Counted from the stretch's first letter, positions 17,066 through 27,857 are shown. The stretch is 64,000 nt of DNA from Peptococcaceae bacterium UBA7702 (GCA_002482535.1 DLGE01000001.1:62001-126000); one strand, 5' to 3'. Notes: generated from the sequence alone by a model not told the origin. Made by a program: numbers and translations.

Positions 17066-18131
17066 CATTCTGCCCATCTTCATTCCCCACGGGGGTTGTC
17101 CCCACCGCTGTGTCTTTTGCAATCAACGGGAGATTTCCGGTTGCCATCAATTGCCCCAACCGGAGGAATTGGCCTTACTGCTGCCCCCTGATTTCCCCGC
17201 CGAGGGGGAACTCGCCTTTTACGGCGGCAGCTTTACGGCTCTGCCCCCGGAAATCCTGAAAACTTATTTGCGTTTCGCCGCGGAGCAGAAGGAAAAGGGA
17301 CGGATCAGCCATATCCGTGTTTCCACCCATCCCGCCTATGTGGATCAAAAGGTCATCGCCCAGCTCCTTGTTTACGGCGTGGATTTCTTGGAATTGGGGG
17401 TGCAGTCCTTAGACGACACTGTGCTGGAGCAAGCGGGGAGGGGACATGACAGCAAAACGGTTTTCAGCGCCTTAGAAGCTTTGGCTTCCTCCTCTTTGGC
17501 CTGGGGCGTCCAGCTGATGCTGGGATTGCCCTCTGATACCGAAGAGAAGGACATCGCGTCGGTGCTTCGGATTTTGCCCTACGAGCCGCAAACAGCAAGG
17601 CTTTACCCGCTGTTGGTCATCGCAGATACGCCCCTCGCCGCAGCTTGGCGTAAAGGCTCTTATCTGCCGCTGTCCTTAGACGAAGCGGTATCCATTGCTG
17701 GAAAAATGTACGCGCTTTTCGTATTACATGGCGTTCCCGTGATCCGCATGGGTTTACAGCCCACAGAAGACCTCAAGGTTGGCGGTAAGTCCCTTTTGGC
17801 CGGGCCTTTTCATCCTGCTTTCGGACATCTGGTTCGGGCCGCCCTGAAACAGGAGCAAATGGCACGTGTCGCCATGGGCCACGAAAACGAGGATATCCGC
17901 TTCCTCTGCGCCAAAGACGATTTGCCCCTTGTCTTTGGCGACCAAAAAAAGAATATCGAATCTTTTGCCGTCGGCCGCAAAGTTGCCGTCAGCGGTATGG
18001 ATCTGCCCCCGGGCAGCTTAGCCGCGGCGCCTTATGACAAAGGAGCGAAAAGGAAGCCCTTCGCCGTTTTGAGTGAAAGGGACTTTCTTTTGAACTATAC
18101 GCAAACATATCGGAGTTCATCTTGTATTTAA
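17052..18131 (+). CDS. Elp3-like radical SAM protein
   Basis: 359 residues. The radical SAM motif near the N-terminus is C-P-H-R-C-V-F-C (residues about 15-22, CxxxCxxC), followed by ELAFYGGSFTALP and LELGVQSLDDTVLEQAGRGH, typical of the Elp3/HemN-like branch. There is no acetyltransferase domain. The gene overlaps rnc by 14 bases and smc by 10, and an rnc-radical SAM-smc-ftsY order is common in Clostridia and Negativicutes. No substrate is known to me; a tRNA or rRNA modification role is a guess from its relatives. Confidence 0.85.
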   Translation: MAKNSILPIFIPHGGCPHRCVFCNQREISGCHQLPQPEELALLLPPDFPAEGELAFYGGSFTALPPEILKTYLRFAAEQKEKGRISHIRVSTHPAYVDQKVIAQLLVYGVDFLELGVQSLDDTVLEQAGRGHDSKTVFSALEALASSSLAWGVQLMLGLPSDTEEKDIASVLRILPYEPQTARLYPLLVIADTPLAAAWRKGSYLPLSLDEAVSIAGKMYALFVLHGVPVIRMGLQPTEDLKVGGKSLLAGPFHPAFGHLVRAALKQEQMARVAMGHENEDIRFLCAKDDLPLVFGDQKKNIESFAVGRKVAVSGMDLPPGSLAAAPYDKGAKRKPFAVLSERDFLLNYTQTYRSSSCI

Positions 18132-21100
18132 AATCATTGGAATTGCAGGGATTCAAATCCTTTGCGGATAAGACAAAAATTGAATTGGGCGGCGGTATCG
18201 CCGCCGTGGTCGGCCCCAACGGCTCCGGGAAAAGCAATATCGTAGAAGCCATTCAATGGGTGTTGGGGGAGCAGAGCGCGAAATCTCTGCGGGGCCATAA
18301 GATGCAGGACGTGATCTTCAACGGCACGAAGAAGAGAAAACCTTTGGGCATGGCGGAAATCAGCATCGTCCTCGATAACAGCGATCACGCCCTTGATCTT
18401 GATTTTGAGGAAATCAAAGTAACGCGGCGCCTCTACCGTTCCGGAGAAGGGGAGTACCTGATCAACGGTAAGAACGTGCGCTTAAAAGACATTCACCGGC
18501 TTTTTGCCGACAGTGGCATTGGTAACGACGGCTATGCCGTGATCGGCCAGGGCAGAATCAGCGAAATTTTGGAATCCCGTTCTGAAGACCGCCGTTCCAT
18601 CGTGGAAGAAACCGCCGGCGTCGTCAAATACAGGGAACGTAAAAAAGAAGCGCTGCAAAAGATCAACCGCGCCGATGATAATCTGGTGCGTCTTGCCGAT
18701 ATTATGGCGGAAATCGAAAGCCGTCTTGAACCTTTGGCCGCGGAAGCCAAAAACGCAGAGAAATACAGAAGCTTTGCCGCTGAAAAAGATCGGCTTGCCA
18801 TCGGTCTTCTCGCCGAAACAGTGTTGGAAGCCAAGGAGAAATTGGCAAAGGCAGAAACCGAGGAAAGAGAAGTCACCGCGGCTTACGATAGTTTGGCCGC
18901 GGCGACGATGGTCAAAGAGGCGCAGCTGGCGGAAAAGAAAGCCACCATTGATCTGAAAGAGGACTTTTTTCACCGTGAGGAACAGCGTTTTCACGCTTTG
19001 AACTTGGCGGTTCAGGAAAGCGAAGGCGAGCTGAAGTCATTGGACAGCCGCATTTTGGGTTACGACGATAAACGGGCGCTGCTCCACAGTACCGTTCGAG
19101 GGGAACAGGAAAAATGCAGCCAAAAAACAGATGCCGCTGCCGCGGTTGCCGCGGAAAACACCACTTTGAGACAGAGACTCGATGCCTTACGGGTTTCCCT
19201 TGCCGCCATGGAAGACCGCCGCAAAAGTGAAGCGGAAGATCTCCTTAAAGCCGAAGCGGAGATGGAAGTTTTACGCAACAACGCTTTCGAGACCACAAGG
19301 GCCCGGGGACAGAAAAACAATGAACGTCTGGCAGCGGAGCACCGCCTCGCCGCCGCGGAGAAGCGCCTTGCCGCCATTGCCCAAAAGAAAGGGCATTACG
19401 ATGAAGAGGAGACCGTCCTCGACGAGCGCATCGCCGAGATCAACGACTTTATCGACGGCCTCATGGCAGAAGAGGATGAAGTGATCCGCAAGGAGCGGGA
19501 AACCGCCGCGGCGCTGACGGCCCTGAAAGAAAAAATCCGCGGCAAAAAGGACGCCCTGGTCGCCGCGAAAGTGAACCTCAATCGCGGCGAAGCACGCCTT
19601 AAAGTCTTAGAAGAGCTGACGCTGAAGCGGGAAGGCTTCTATCCCGGGGTGCGCGCTGTGTTAGAGCGGAAAGCCAAAGGCGGCTGCGACGGCATCTTCG
19701 GCGTGGTGGCGGAATTGATCCACGTGGATAAAGAGTATACCGTTGCCGTCGAAGCCGTGCTGGGCGGCGCTTTACAGAACATTGTGACGGAAACAGGGGA
19801 AGACGCCGCTGCTGCCGTCGCTTATTTGAAGCAGGAAAAACGCGGTATCGCTACCTTTTTACCCCTGGATCTGCTGCGCATTCCCTTGCGGCGGGAGGTG
19901 CCCCAGGATATTCTGAGGGAACCGCATTTTCGCGGCATTGCCGCCGATGTGGTTGCCGCGCCCAACCGCGTGAAACCCGCGGTGGAATATTTGCTTAACA
20001 ATACGCTGATTTTTGACGATCTCGATGCGGCCATCGTCGTCACCAGGAAACACAAAGGACAGTTCCGCATCGTTACCTTAACGGGGGATGTGATCAATTC
20101 CGGCGGCGCCGTGTCCGGGGGCAGCCGGGAAAAATCCCGGAACAATCTGTTGCAGCGTCAGACGGAAATCGAAGAACTGCGCCGTAGTTTGATCAGCAGT
20201 GAAAGGGAAATCAAGGAACTTGACGCGGCCATCGACGACTTAAAGGAAAAGCAAGGGCAGCTGGAGCGGAACATGTTGTCGCTGGCCGCGAAAAAGGACA
20301 GCCTGAAAAAAGAAGCCTCAGCCTTTGACGGCGAAATCAGTAACATCGATACCCGCCGGGAACTCTATGCCAGAGAGCGGGAAACCCTCTGTTTTGAAGA
20401 GGAGCAGCTTCTCCACGATATAGACGATGACAAAGCGGCGGCTGACCGCATCGGTGAGGAGATCGCCGCCCTAAAGGCAAAAGAAGAAAAGCTGATGGCA
20501 GATATTTCCACCCGGGAGGCATCATTCAAACGCGCCAAATCTTCGGAGAATAAGGACAGGGACGAATATACCGACCTGCAAATCGCCTATGCCGAAGCCA
20601 AGGCCGCCTACGAGAACAGCAGCATCAATTTAAACCGCATCCAGAACGAAATGGCTGCCCTCACCGGGGATCTTGCCGCCCATCAGAAAGAATTTGAGGA
20701 AACCGTCGCCGCCAAGGAAAAGGCGGAGCAGCAACGGCGTGAGCTCAACGAGGCGATACTGAAGCGGAATCGCGAATTGCTGAGCTTCTCCGAAACCCTC
20801 GACGGCAGCAAAGGGGAAAAGGAAGCGCTGCGGGGAGAAGTAGAAGCTCTGGAAAGCGAAGTGAAAGCCCTGAATAAAGCGGCTGTCCAAGAGAAAGATA
20901 AGGTTTATCAGGTTTCCGTGAAAAAGGAGCGCCTGCTGCTGGAAAAAGAGCAGAGCGAAGAACAACTTGCCGAAGAATACCGGCTGATCCTCGCCGACGC
21001 GCTGCCTTATATCAATAAGGAGCTCACGAAAAAGGACAAGAAGGAACGCATCAAACTGCTGAAACAGCAGATTGAGGTGTTGGGCCCGGTGAATCTCGGC

Positions 21101-21673
21101 GCCATTGAGGAATACAAAGCCGTCGCCGAACGCTTTGCCTTTCTAACGAAGCAGCGGGATGACGTTTTGGAGGCCAAAGCGTCTCTGGCCAATATCGTGG
21201 CGGAGATGGATGAGATCATCATCAGAAAATTCAAAGAAGCCTTCGAGGCCATCAACGACAGTTTCAAAGAGACTTTTCCCGCCTTTTTCCAGGGCGGTTA
21301 CGGTGAATTACAACTCACCGATGAGGACAACCTTTTAGAGACCGGGGTTGACATCATCGTACAGCCGCCGGGAAAACGCTTGCAGCATTTGAGCTTGCTT
21401 TCCGGCGGCGAAAAGGCCCTTTCCGGGATTGCCCTGATGTTTGCGATTTTAAAGGTGAAGCCCTCTCCTTTCTACGTGCTTGATGAAATCGACGCGGCCT
21501 TAGACGACGCCAACGTCATGCGCTTTGGCGATTATTTGCAAAAATACGGAACGGATAGCCAATTTTTGGTGATCACTCACCGGCAAGGCACCATGGAGGC
21601 ATCGGAAACGCTGTACGGTGTGACCATGGCCGAAGAAGGTGTTTCCAAAACCGTTTCCGTAAAACTGATATAA
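18122..21673 (+). CDS. smc: Chromosome segregation ATPase SMC
   Basis: 1183 residues, full length. The start is TTG 18122, giving MYLKSLELQGFKSFADKT; no ATG is suitably placed. Walker A is GPNGSGKSN (about 32-40). Long coiled coils run from about 170 to 500 and 670 to 1000, separated by the hinge (about 505-665, including GFYPGVRAVLERKAKGG and AVEAVLGGALQN). The ABC signature LLSGGEKALSG (about 1093) and Walker B FYVLDEIDAALDDAN (about 1118) close the head. It works with ScpA and ScpB to organise and segregate chromosomes. Confidence 0.97.
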   Translation: MYLKSLELQGFKSFADKTKIELGGGIAAVVGPNGSGKSNIVEAIQWVLGEQSAKSLRGHKMQDVIFNGTKKRKPLGMAEISIVLDNSDHALDLDFEEIKVTRRLYRSGEGEYLINGKNVRLKDIHRLFADSGIGNDGYAVIGQGRISEILESRSEDRRSIVEETAGVVKYRERKKEALQKINRADDNLVRLADIMAEIESRLEPLAAEAKNAEKYRSFAAEKDRLAIGLLAETVLEAKEKLAKAETEEREVTAAYDSLAAATMVKEAQLAEKKATIDLKEDFFHREEQRFHALNLAVQESEGELKSLDSRILGYDDKRALLHSTVRGEQEKCSQKTDAAAAVAAENTTLRQRLDALRVSLAAMEDRRKSEAEDLLKAEAEMEVLRNNAFETTRARGQKNNERLAAEHRLAAAEKRLAAIAQKKGHYDEEETVLDERIAEINDFIDGLMAEEDEVIRKERETAAALTALKEKIRGKKDALVAAKVNLNRGEARLKVLEELTLKREGFYPGVRAVLERKAKGGCDGIFGVVAELIHVDKEYTVAVEAVLGGALQNIVTETGEDAAAAVAYLKQEKRGIATFLPLDLLRIPLRREVPQDILREPHFRGIAADVVAAPNRVKPAVEYLLNNTLIFDDLDAAIVVTRKHKGQFRIVTLTGDVINSGGAVSGGSREKSRNNLLQRQTEIEELRRSLISSEREIKELDAAIDDLKEKQGQLERNMLSLAAKKDSLKKEASAFDGEISNIDTRRELYARERETLCFEEEQLLHDIDDDKAAADRIGEEIAALKAKEEKLMADISTREASFKRAKSSENKDRDEYTDLQIAYAEAKAAYENSSINLNRIQNEMAALTGDLAAHQKEFEETVAAKEKAEQQRRELNEAILKRNRELLSFSETLDGSKGEKEALRGEVEALESEVKALNKAAVQEKDKVYQVSVKKERLLLEKEQSEEQLAEEYRLILADALPYINKELTKKDKKERIKLLKQQIEVLGPVNLGAIEEYKAVAERFAFLTKQRDDVLEAKASLANIVAEMDEIIIRKFKEAFEAINDSFKETFPAFFQGGYGELQLTDEDNLLETGVDIIVQPPGKRLQHLSLLSGGEKALSGIALMFAILKVKPSPFYVLDEIDAALDDANVMRFGDYLQKYGTDSQFLVITHRQGTMEASETLYGVTMAEEGVSKTVSVKLI

Positions 21674-21684
21674 AGGAGTTTCCC

Positions 21685-22623
21685 ATGGGATTATTTGACA
21701 GATTAAAGAGTGGTCTCGGTAAAACGAGGGGCGGCTTTTACGGTAAAATCGGCAATTTGCTGACGGGACGCAGAATTGACGAAGACCTCTTTGACGAATT
21801 GGAAGAAGCGTTGATCGAAGCGGATATGGGCATCGCCACCGCCATGGCCTTAATGGACGCCCTGCGGGAGCGGGTCGCCTCGGAAAAAATCAAGAATTCC
21901 GAAGCCTTAAAAGAAGCGCTGGCCAAAGAGATTGAAAAGATTCTGGTCAAAGGTGAGAACCCTCTCACCGTGGCGGAAGGCGTTTTGACCGTGCTTCTCG
22001 TCACCGGCGTCAATGGCGTTGGCAAGACGACGACCATCGGCAAACTGGCGGCGCGATACAAAAACGCAGGGAAGAAAGTGATCCTCTGCGCCGCCGATAC
22101 CTTCCGGGCCGCCGCGGCGGAACAGTTGACGTTGTGGGCGGAGCGCACCGGCGTCGATATTGTGAAACACGGGGAAGGCGCCGACCCCGGCGCCGTGGTT
22201 TTCGACGGTATTCAGGCCGCCAAAAGCAGAAAAGCCGATATCCTGCTCATCGATACAGCGGGACGCTTGCAGAATAAAAGCAACCTCATGGCGGAGCTGG
22301 GTAAGATCAAACGAATTCTCAACCGGGAGCTGCCGGCGACTCCTGTCGAAGCCCTCTTGGTGCTGGACGCTTCTACGGGGCAGAATGCCATCAGTCAGGC
22401 CCATGCCTTCGCTGAGATCGTCGATCTCACCGGCATCATCCTGACGAAAATCGACGGTACCGCCAAGGGCGGCATCATCGTTGGCATCATCGACGAAATG
22501 GCCTTGCCCGTCTATTTTATCGGCGTCGGCGAAGGCGTCGAGGATCTACAAGATTTTAACGCGGCGTCCTTCGGCGCGGCATTGTTTGCAACAGAAGAAC
22601 AGAATGATTCAAAGGAGGCGTAA
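21685..22623 (+). CDS. ftsY: Signal recognition particle receptor FtsY
   Basis: 312 residues with a short N-terminal region (no long acidic A domain), then the NG domain: helical N part (about 20-90), G1 GVNGVGKTT (about 109), DTFRAAAAEQL, DTAGRLQNKSNLM and TKIDGTAKGG. It docks SRP-ribosome complexes at the membrane for co-translational targeting. The AAAGGAG site is 7 bases before the ATG, and smc lies 11 bases upstream. Confidence 0.97.
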   Translation: MGLFDRLKSGLGKTRGGFYGKIGNLLTGRRIDEDLFDELEEALIEADMGIATAMALMDALRERVASEKIKNSEALKEALAKEIEKILVKGENPLTVAEGVLTVLLVTGVNGVGKTTTIGKLAARYKNAGKKVILCAADTFRAAAAEQLTLWAERTGVDIVKHGEGADPGAVVFDGIQAAKSRKADILLIDTAGRLQNKSNLMAELGKIKRILNRELPATPVEALLVLDASTGQNAISQAHAFAEIVDLTGIILTKIDGTAKGGIIVGIIDEMALPVYFIGVGEGVEDLQDFNAASFGAALFATEEQNDSKEA

Positions 22624-22626
22624 AGA

Positions 22627-23406
22627 ATGGGTAAAATCGCGATCATCGGAGGTACGGGCGTATACGACCCGTCGATTTTGGACAATATCAAAGAGGTGGA
22701 ACAGAGCACCCCTTACGGCAAGATCAGCGCCATGGAAGGAACTTACCGCGGCAAGACGGTGTTCTTTATCAACCGTCACGGCGAAGGGCATTCCATTCCG
22801 CCGCACATGATCAATTATCAGGCCAATATTTGGGGTTTGAAGGAATTGGGGGCTGACCGTATTTTGGCCACCGCCGCCGTGGGGTCTCTCAATAAGGACA
22901 TGGCCCCGGGGAATTTTGTCTTTCCCGATCAATACGTGGAATTTACGAAAAACCGTCAATGCACTTTTTTTGACGGCGGTGCAATGGGCGTGGCCCACAC
23001 CGATATGACAGAACCTTATTGCCCCCGAATCCGGGAGGTTTTTATGACCGCCTCGAAAAAGATTTCCCATACGGCGCATAACGGCGGCACTTACGTCTGC
23101 GCCGAGGGGCCGCGCTTTGAAACCCCGGCGGAAATCAAGATGTATCAAATGTTCGGCGGCGATCTTGTGGGTATGACCGCCTATCCCGAAGTGGCTCTTG
23201 CCCGGGAATTGGGCCTCTGTTACGGTGCTGTGGCCATGGTGACCAACTATGCCGCGGGCATTGCCGATGATCATCTTGCCCATGAAGAAGTGCTCAACAT
23301 GATGGCACGGCTGTCGCGGAAGATCAAAGAATTGCTGCTGACCACCGTGGAACTTCTGGGGGAAGACCGCGGCTGCGCCTGCCAACAGACGCCGGAAAGC
23401 ATGTGA
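22627..23406 (+). CDS. mtnP: S-methyl-5'-thioadenosine phosphorylase (MTAP/PNP family)
   Basis: 259 residues. It begins MGKIAIIGGTGVYDPSIL; further family blocks are NRHGEGHSIPPHMINYQAN, ATAAVGSLN and CAEGPRFETPAEIKMYQMFG, with GMTAYPEVALARELG. It phosphorolyses 5'-methylthioadenosine, and in some bacteria 5'-deoxyadenosine, to adenine and a ribose-1-phosphate derivative. It is tightly spaced after ftsY (3 bases) and before mtnA (6 bases). Related enzymes can prefer inosine-type substrates, and the sequence alone does not decide this. Confidence 0.88.
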   Translation: MGKIAIIGGTGVYDPSILDNIKEVEQSTPYGKISAMEGTYRGKTVFFINRHGEGHSIPPHMINYQANIWGLKELGADRILATAAVGSLNKDMAPGNFVFPDQYVEFTKNRQCTFFDGGAMGVAHTDMTEPYCPRIREVFMTASKKISHTAHNGGTYVCAEGPRFETPAEIKMYQMFGGDLVGMTAYPEVALARELGLCYGAVAMVTNYAAGIADDHLAHEEVLNMMARLSRKIKELLLTTVELLGEDRGCACQQTPESM

Positions 23407-23412
23407 GCCGCC

Positions 23413-24435
<1,023 letters not shown>

Positions 24436-24450
24436 GCGATTGAGGTTACT

Positions 24451-25752
24451 ATGGCACTGTTGATTCAGGATATTCTTTATCTGCCGATGACCGGCAGTCA
24501 TGAGCTGAAAAGAGGCTCCATCCGCGTGGAAGGGCAGCGCATTGTCGCCATCGGTGATCATATCGTCCCCACTTGGGGAGATGAGATCATCTCCGGTCAC
24601 GACAAGTGTGCTCTGCCGGGATTCGTCAACTGTCACTGTCATGCCGCCATGAGTATGCTGAGAGGCTACGGCGAAGCGCTGCCCCTTGGGGCATGGCTCG
24701 CTAAGGTACAGCCCGCGGAGAAGGCCCTCACCGCGGAGGATTTCTTTTGGGGAGCGCTCCTCGCCCAAATGGAAATGCTGAAAGCCGGGATCACCTGCTA
24801 TGCCGATATGTATTTTGATGAAGCCGCCGCTTATTGGGCCATGGATGAAAGCGGCATCCGGGCGGTGCTCGCCGATGGTTTGACGGATCTCTGTGACAAA
24901 GGGGAAGCCGCCCTCAAAGCGACGCTGCAATGGATCGACAGCACAAAAGATGATCTCGAAGGTAAAATTAGTTTCGCCATCGCGCCCCACGCCGTCTATT
25001 CCTGTTCCGGGCCGTACCTGAAAGAAGTTGCGGCGGCAGCCCGCAGTAGGGATTTGCCCCTTCATCTGCACATCGCGGAAACCGAAAAAGAGCAAGAGGA
25101 CTGTTTGGCGGCAACGGGCCAACGAGTGTTGCCCTATCTGGACGGCCTCGGCGTTTTGACGGGAAAAGTCCTCGCTGCTCATATGATTCACCTGAAGGAA
25201 GAAGAGTTTGAAATCACCCGGGAAAGGGATATCCGCATCGCCCATTGCCCCCAAAGCAATATGAAACTGGCCTCGGGAATCTTTCCCTATCCGGAATATC
25301 AAAAACGCGGCGTCGTGGTGGGATTGGCCACCGATGGACCCGCCAGCAATAATGATCTTGATATGCTGGAAGAAATGCGTACCGCCTCCCTTTTGCAGAA
25401 GGTCGCCAACGGCGATCCCACTCTGCTCAAGCCTTACGAAGCATTGCATATGGCCACCGCCGGTGGCGCCCGGGCGCTTTTTTTGGACGACCGGATCGGC
25501 ACCTTGGAAGTGGGCAAAAAGGCGGATATTACCCTCCTTTCCCTGCGGCGGCCCCATTTCTATCCCCGCAACGAAAAGAACAGCCTCCTGAGCCACCTGG
25601 CTTTTTGTGCCAAAAGCGGTGATGTCCATACGGTGATCGTCAACGGGAAGGTAAGGGTCAGAGACGGGCAATGCGTGGACATCGACGAAGGACGGGTATA
25701 CCACGAAATCCAACAACGTGCCGCGCAATTTTGGCAAAGACAACGCGAATGA
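24451..25752 (+). CDS. mtaD: 5'-methylthioadenosine/S-adenosylhomocysteine/5'-deoxyadenosine deaminase-type amidohydrolase
   Basis: 433 residues, metal-dependent amidohydrolase of the TrzN/SsnA/MtaD group. Metal ligands appear as VNCHCHAAM (about 58-66), HLHIAETEKE (about 207-216), HMIHL and the Asp in GLATDGPASNNDLDM. It should deaminate MTA, SAH or 5'-deoxyadenosine to the inosine analogue. Which of these is preferred is not visible. Its presence with mtnP and mtnA, immediately before a cluster containing the radical SAM enzyme PylB, suggests clearing of SAM by-products. An intrinsic terminator follows. Confidence 0.88.
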   Translation: MALLIQDILYLPMTGSHELKRGSIRVEGQRIVAIGDHIVPTWGDEIISGHDKCALPGFVNCHCHAAMSMLRGYGEALPLGAWLAKVQPAEKALTAEDFFWGALLAQMEMLKAGITCYADMYFDEAAAYWAMDESGIRAVLADGLTDLCDKGEAALKATLQWIDSTKDDLEGKISFAIAPHAVYSCSGPYLKEVAAAARSRDLPLHLHIAETEKEQEDCLAATGQRVLPYLDGLGVLTGKVLAAHMIHLKEEEFEITRERDIRIAHCPQSNMKLASGIFPYPEYQKRGVVVGLATDGPASNNDLDMLEEMRTASLLQKVANGDPTLLKPYEALHMATAGGARALFLDDRIGTLEVGKKADITLLSLRRPHFYPRNEKNSLLSHLAFCAKSGDVHTVIVNGKVRVRDGQCVDIDEGRVYHEIQQRAAQFWQRQRE

Positions 25753-25761
25753 GTTTCCCTT

Positions 25762-25790
25762 AAAAAGGTCAGCCCGGCGGCTGGCCTTTT
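25762..25790 (+). terminator. Terminator after the mtnP-mtnA-mtaD unit
   Basis: AAAAAGGTCAGCC pairs with GGCTGGCCTTTT (one G-U) around a short loop and runs into T residues. It separates the salvage genes from the Pyl cluster. Confidence 0.82.
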
Positions 25791-25876
25791 CAACGAATTC
25801 CTGCACAAACCGGGAATCTTTAACGGATTCCGTTGCCTTTGGTCATATTTTTTGAGAATCAACAAAATTATGAAAT

Positions 25877-25905
25877 TGTAATCAAATACCAGGAATACTA
25901 TAATT
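25877..25905 (+). promoter_or_regulatory. Sigma-A-type promoter for pylSc-pylD
   Basis: TTGTAA at 25877-25882, a 17-base spacer, and TATAAT at 25900-25905, about 60 bases before the pylSc start. Confidence 0.65.
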
Positions 25906-25963
25906 ACACTTATGAGGGTAGCCTGCGCTTATTCTATTTTGGCGCAGAAAGAGATGAGGTATC

Positions 25964-26812
25964 ATGACGGTAGAATTTTCGGTCGCCCAAAAACAAAGGC
26001 TCGCGGAACTCAATGCCCCTGAGGCATCCCTCAGTCGGCAGTTTGCAGACGTAAAAGAAAGAGAAAACGCCTTTAAAACAGCGGAGAAAGAACTGATTGA
26101 GCAGAACAAAGACGCCCTCTTTGCGCTGCGGGACAGCTCCCGCCGTCCGCTGATGTTGGAAATCGAGACGGCTCTCGTGAAATGGCTGACCGAAGAAGAA
26201 GGATTCACCCAAGTGGTGACCCCGATCATATTGCCCAGAAACATGCTGGCAAAGATGACCATCGGCGATGATCATCCTTTGTTTCAACAGGTTTTTTGGG
26301 TGGACAAAAACAAATGTTTACGACCCATGCTGGCGCCAAATCTTTACGATGTCATGCGTTCGCTGCAAAAAGTTTGGGGCGATCCTGTGCGCATTTTTGA
26401 AGTGGGTCCCTGCTTTCGCAAAGAGAGTCAGGGCGCGCGCCACCTCAATGAGTTTACCATGCTCAATTTCGTGGAGCTTGCCGGGGTGAAAGAAGGCGAG
26501 CAGATGGCACGCCTGAAAGAGCTTGCCGTGAAAGCCATGAAAGTTGTGGGCATCGACAATTATGAGCTCGTCGGCGACGACAGCGTCGTTTACGGCAGCA
26601 CCCAAACCCTGGATGTCGAGGTCAATGGCATGGAAGTCGCTTCCGGTGCTTTTGGTCCGCATTTTCTTGATGAAAAATGGGGCATCTTTGATACCTGGAT
26701 CGGTATCGGTTTCGGTTTGGAACGTTTGGCAATGATGAAAGAGGAGTATCATAATATTAAACGAGTCGGCAGAAGTTTAATGTACCTGAACGGCGCCCGT
26801 CTCAACATCTGA
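25964..26812 (+). CDS. pylSc: Pyrrolysyl-tRNA synthetase, catalytic domain (PylSc)
   Basis: 282 residues, a class II aminoacyl-tRNA synthetase core without the N-terminal tRNA-binding domain, which is encoded separately as pylSn at 31041. Motif 2 is FEVGPCFRKES and motif 3 is IGFGLERLAMM. Residues lining the pyrrolysine pocket in the Methanosarcina enzyme are recognisable: LRPMLAPNLYD (A124, L127, Y128), FTMLNFVEL (N168 kept; the Cys of the archaeal enzyme is Val here), the Tyr of VVYGST and the Trp of TWIGIGF. It attaches pyrrolysine to tRNA-Pyl. It heads the Pyl cluster; pylD follows after 42 bases. Confidence 0.96.
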   Translation: MTVEFSVAQKQRLAELNAPEASLSRQFADVKERENAFKTAEKELIEQNKDALFALRDSSRRPLMLEIETALVKWLTEEEGFTQVVTPIILPRNMLAKMTIGDDHPLFQQVFWVDKNKCLRPMLAPNLYDVMRSLQKVWGDPVRIFEVGPCFRKESQGARHLNEFTMLNFVELAGVKEGEQMARLKELAVKAMKVVGIDNYELVGDDSVVYGSTQTLDVEVNGMEVASGAFGPHFLDEKWGIFDTWIGIGFGLERLAMMKEEYHNIKRVGRSLMYLNGARLNI

Positions 26813-26854
26813 CGGGCAGTAGGCTTTATCTGAAGGGGAGAGGATAAAAAAATC

Positions 26855-27658
26855 ATGACTAGACTGACAACTGATTGGATTCGCAACATGAACAATGAAT
26901 TGTCCGCGTGGGGAGAAAAGCTGGAAACCATGAGTAACATGTCTTTACTCAATCTGGCGGCCCTGGGCGGTGATGTGTCAAGGGGACGGATTAAAAGTTC
27001 TTCCTGGCGGATCAAAGTTGCTGTGGTTCCCGTTACCCAGGGACTCGGCGTCATTGAAACCTTTTGTGAGCAAGTTGCGGATATCGTTCGTTTTATGGGG
27101 TTTGAGGCATTCGTTACAGAACAGTGTGATGTTTGGGGGATCTATGAGGCGACCCAGAAGGGCGCCGGCATCATCTTCCTGGCTGACGATATGTATTTTT
27201 TGGCTCTGAATATGAGCAAAAACGTCGTGGTGGAAAATTCCGACGCCACGGCAAGAGGCTTTGTGGCAGCGCTGGAAGGTGCGGCGGGAGGCATCCGTGA
27301 TAAAGAGGTGCTTGTTTTAGGCGGCGGCCGCGTAGGCCAGGCGGCGCTTTCTTTCCTGAAATGCCGCGGCGCGGAAGGAATTGTTTTTGATACCGATCCC
27401 GAAGTGCTGAAATTGCGGGCAGCGGAGGGTTGGAAGACCATTCGCACCAAAGAAGAGATTAAAAAATATCCGCTGATCGTTGACTGTACGCCGGAAGCCG
27501 ATTGGCTCAGCGCAGACATGTTGCATCCTAACTTGATTTTTGCTTCTCCCGGCGTACCGCTTTCTTTGACGCCTGAGGCTCAGGAAAAATATCGTGACCG
27601 GATCATTCATGACCTGCTACAACTCGGTGTGATTACCATGCTTGTGATGGCTTGCTAA
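26855..27658 (+). CDS. pylD: Pyrrolysine biosynthesis protein PylD
   Basis: 267 residues. The C-terminal half has a Rossmann NAD site LVLGGGRVGQAALSF; the N-terminal half carries the PylD-type VVPVTQGLGVIETFCE block and the FLADDMYFLALN segment. PylD oxidises L-lysine-N-epsilon-3R-methyl-D-ornithine, and the product cyclises to pyrrolysine. The ribosome-binding site is GGGGAGAGG. From memory, bacterial clusters usually place pylD after pylC; here it sits between pylSc and the tRNA gene. Confidence 0.95.
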   Translation: MTRLTTDWIRNMNNELSAWGEKLETMSNMSLLNLAALGGDVSRGRIKSSSWRIKVAVVPVTQGLGVIETFCEQVADIVRFMGFEAFVTEQCDVWGIYEATQKGAGIIFLADDMYFLALNMSKNVVVENSDATARGFVAALEGAAGGIRDKEVLVLGGGRVGQAALSFLKCRGAEGIVFDTDPEVLKLRAAEGWKTIRTKEEIKKYPLIVDCTPEADWLSADMLHPNLIFASPGVPLSLTPEAQEKYRDRIIHDLLQLGVITMLVMAC

Positions 27659-27673
27659 AATTTATTTAAAATC

Positions 27674-27702
27674 TTGAATTTATATAAACTATGTGATACA
27701 AT
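27674..27702 (+). promoter_or_regulatory. Promoter of the tRNA-Pyl gene
   Basis: TTGAAT at 27674-27679, a 17-base spacer and TACAAT at 27697-27702. The predicted start lies about 9 bases before the mature tRNA 5' end. Confidence 0.7.
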
Positions 27703-27717
27703 GTTAACGATACACAT

Positions 27718-27790
27718 GGGGGGTGGATCGTTATTGATCATATAGACTCTAAATCTATGCAGCCGGGTGAGACTCCCGGACTCCCCGCCA
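27718..27790 (+). tRNA. pylT: tRNA-Pyl, amber suppressor, anticodon CUA
   Basis: 73 bases including an encoded CCA. Acceptor GGGGGGT pairs with ACTCCCC; one base (G) links acceptor and D arm; D stem GATC/GATC; a 6-bp anticodon stem TATAGA/TCTATG around loop CTCTAAA; a 3-base variable loop CAG; T stem CCGGG/CCCGG. The anticodon CTA occupies 27749-27751. The long anticodon stem, minimal variable loop and short linker are hallmarks of tRNA-Pyl, and the sequence closely resembles the Desulfitobacterium hafniense tRNA-Pyl as I recall it. It has its own promoter and terminator. Confidence 0.97.
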
Positions 27791-27825
27791 GAACTTAATA
27801 CAGAATTATTCTGTGTGCAAATACT

Positions 27826-27857
27826 GAGCCGGGCGTAAGCTGTCCGGCTCTTTTTTT
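27826..27857 (+). terminator. Terminator after tRNA-Pyl, directly before pylB
   Basis: GAGCCGG/CCGGCTC stem, 11-base loop, seven T residues. pylB begins 30 bases later with no visible promoter between them. Confidence 0.88.
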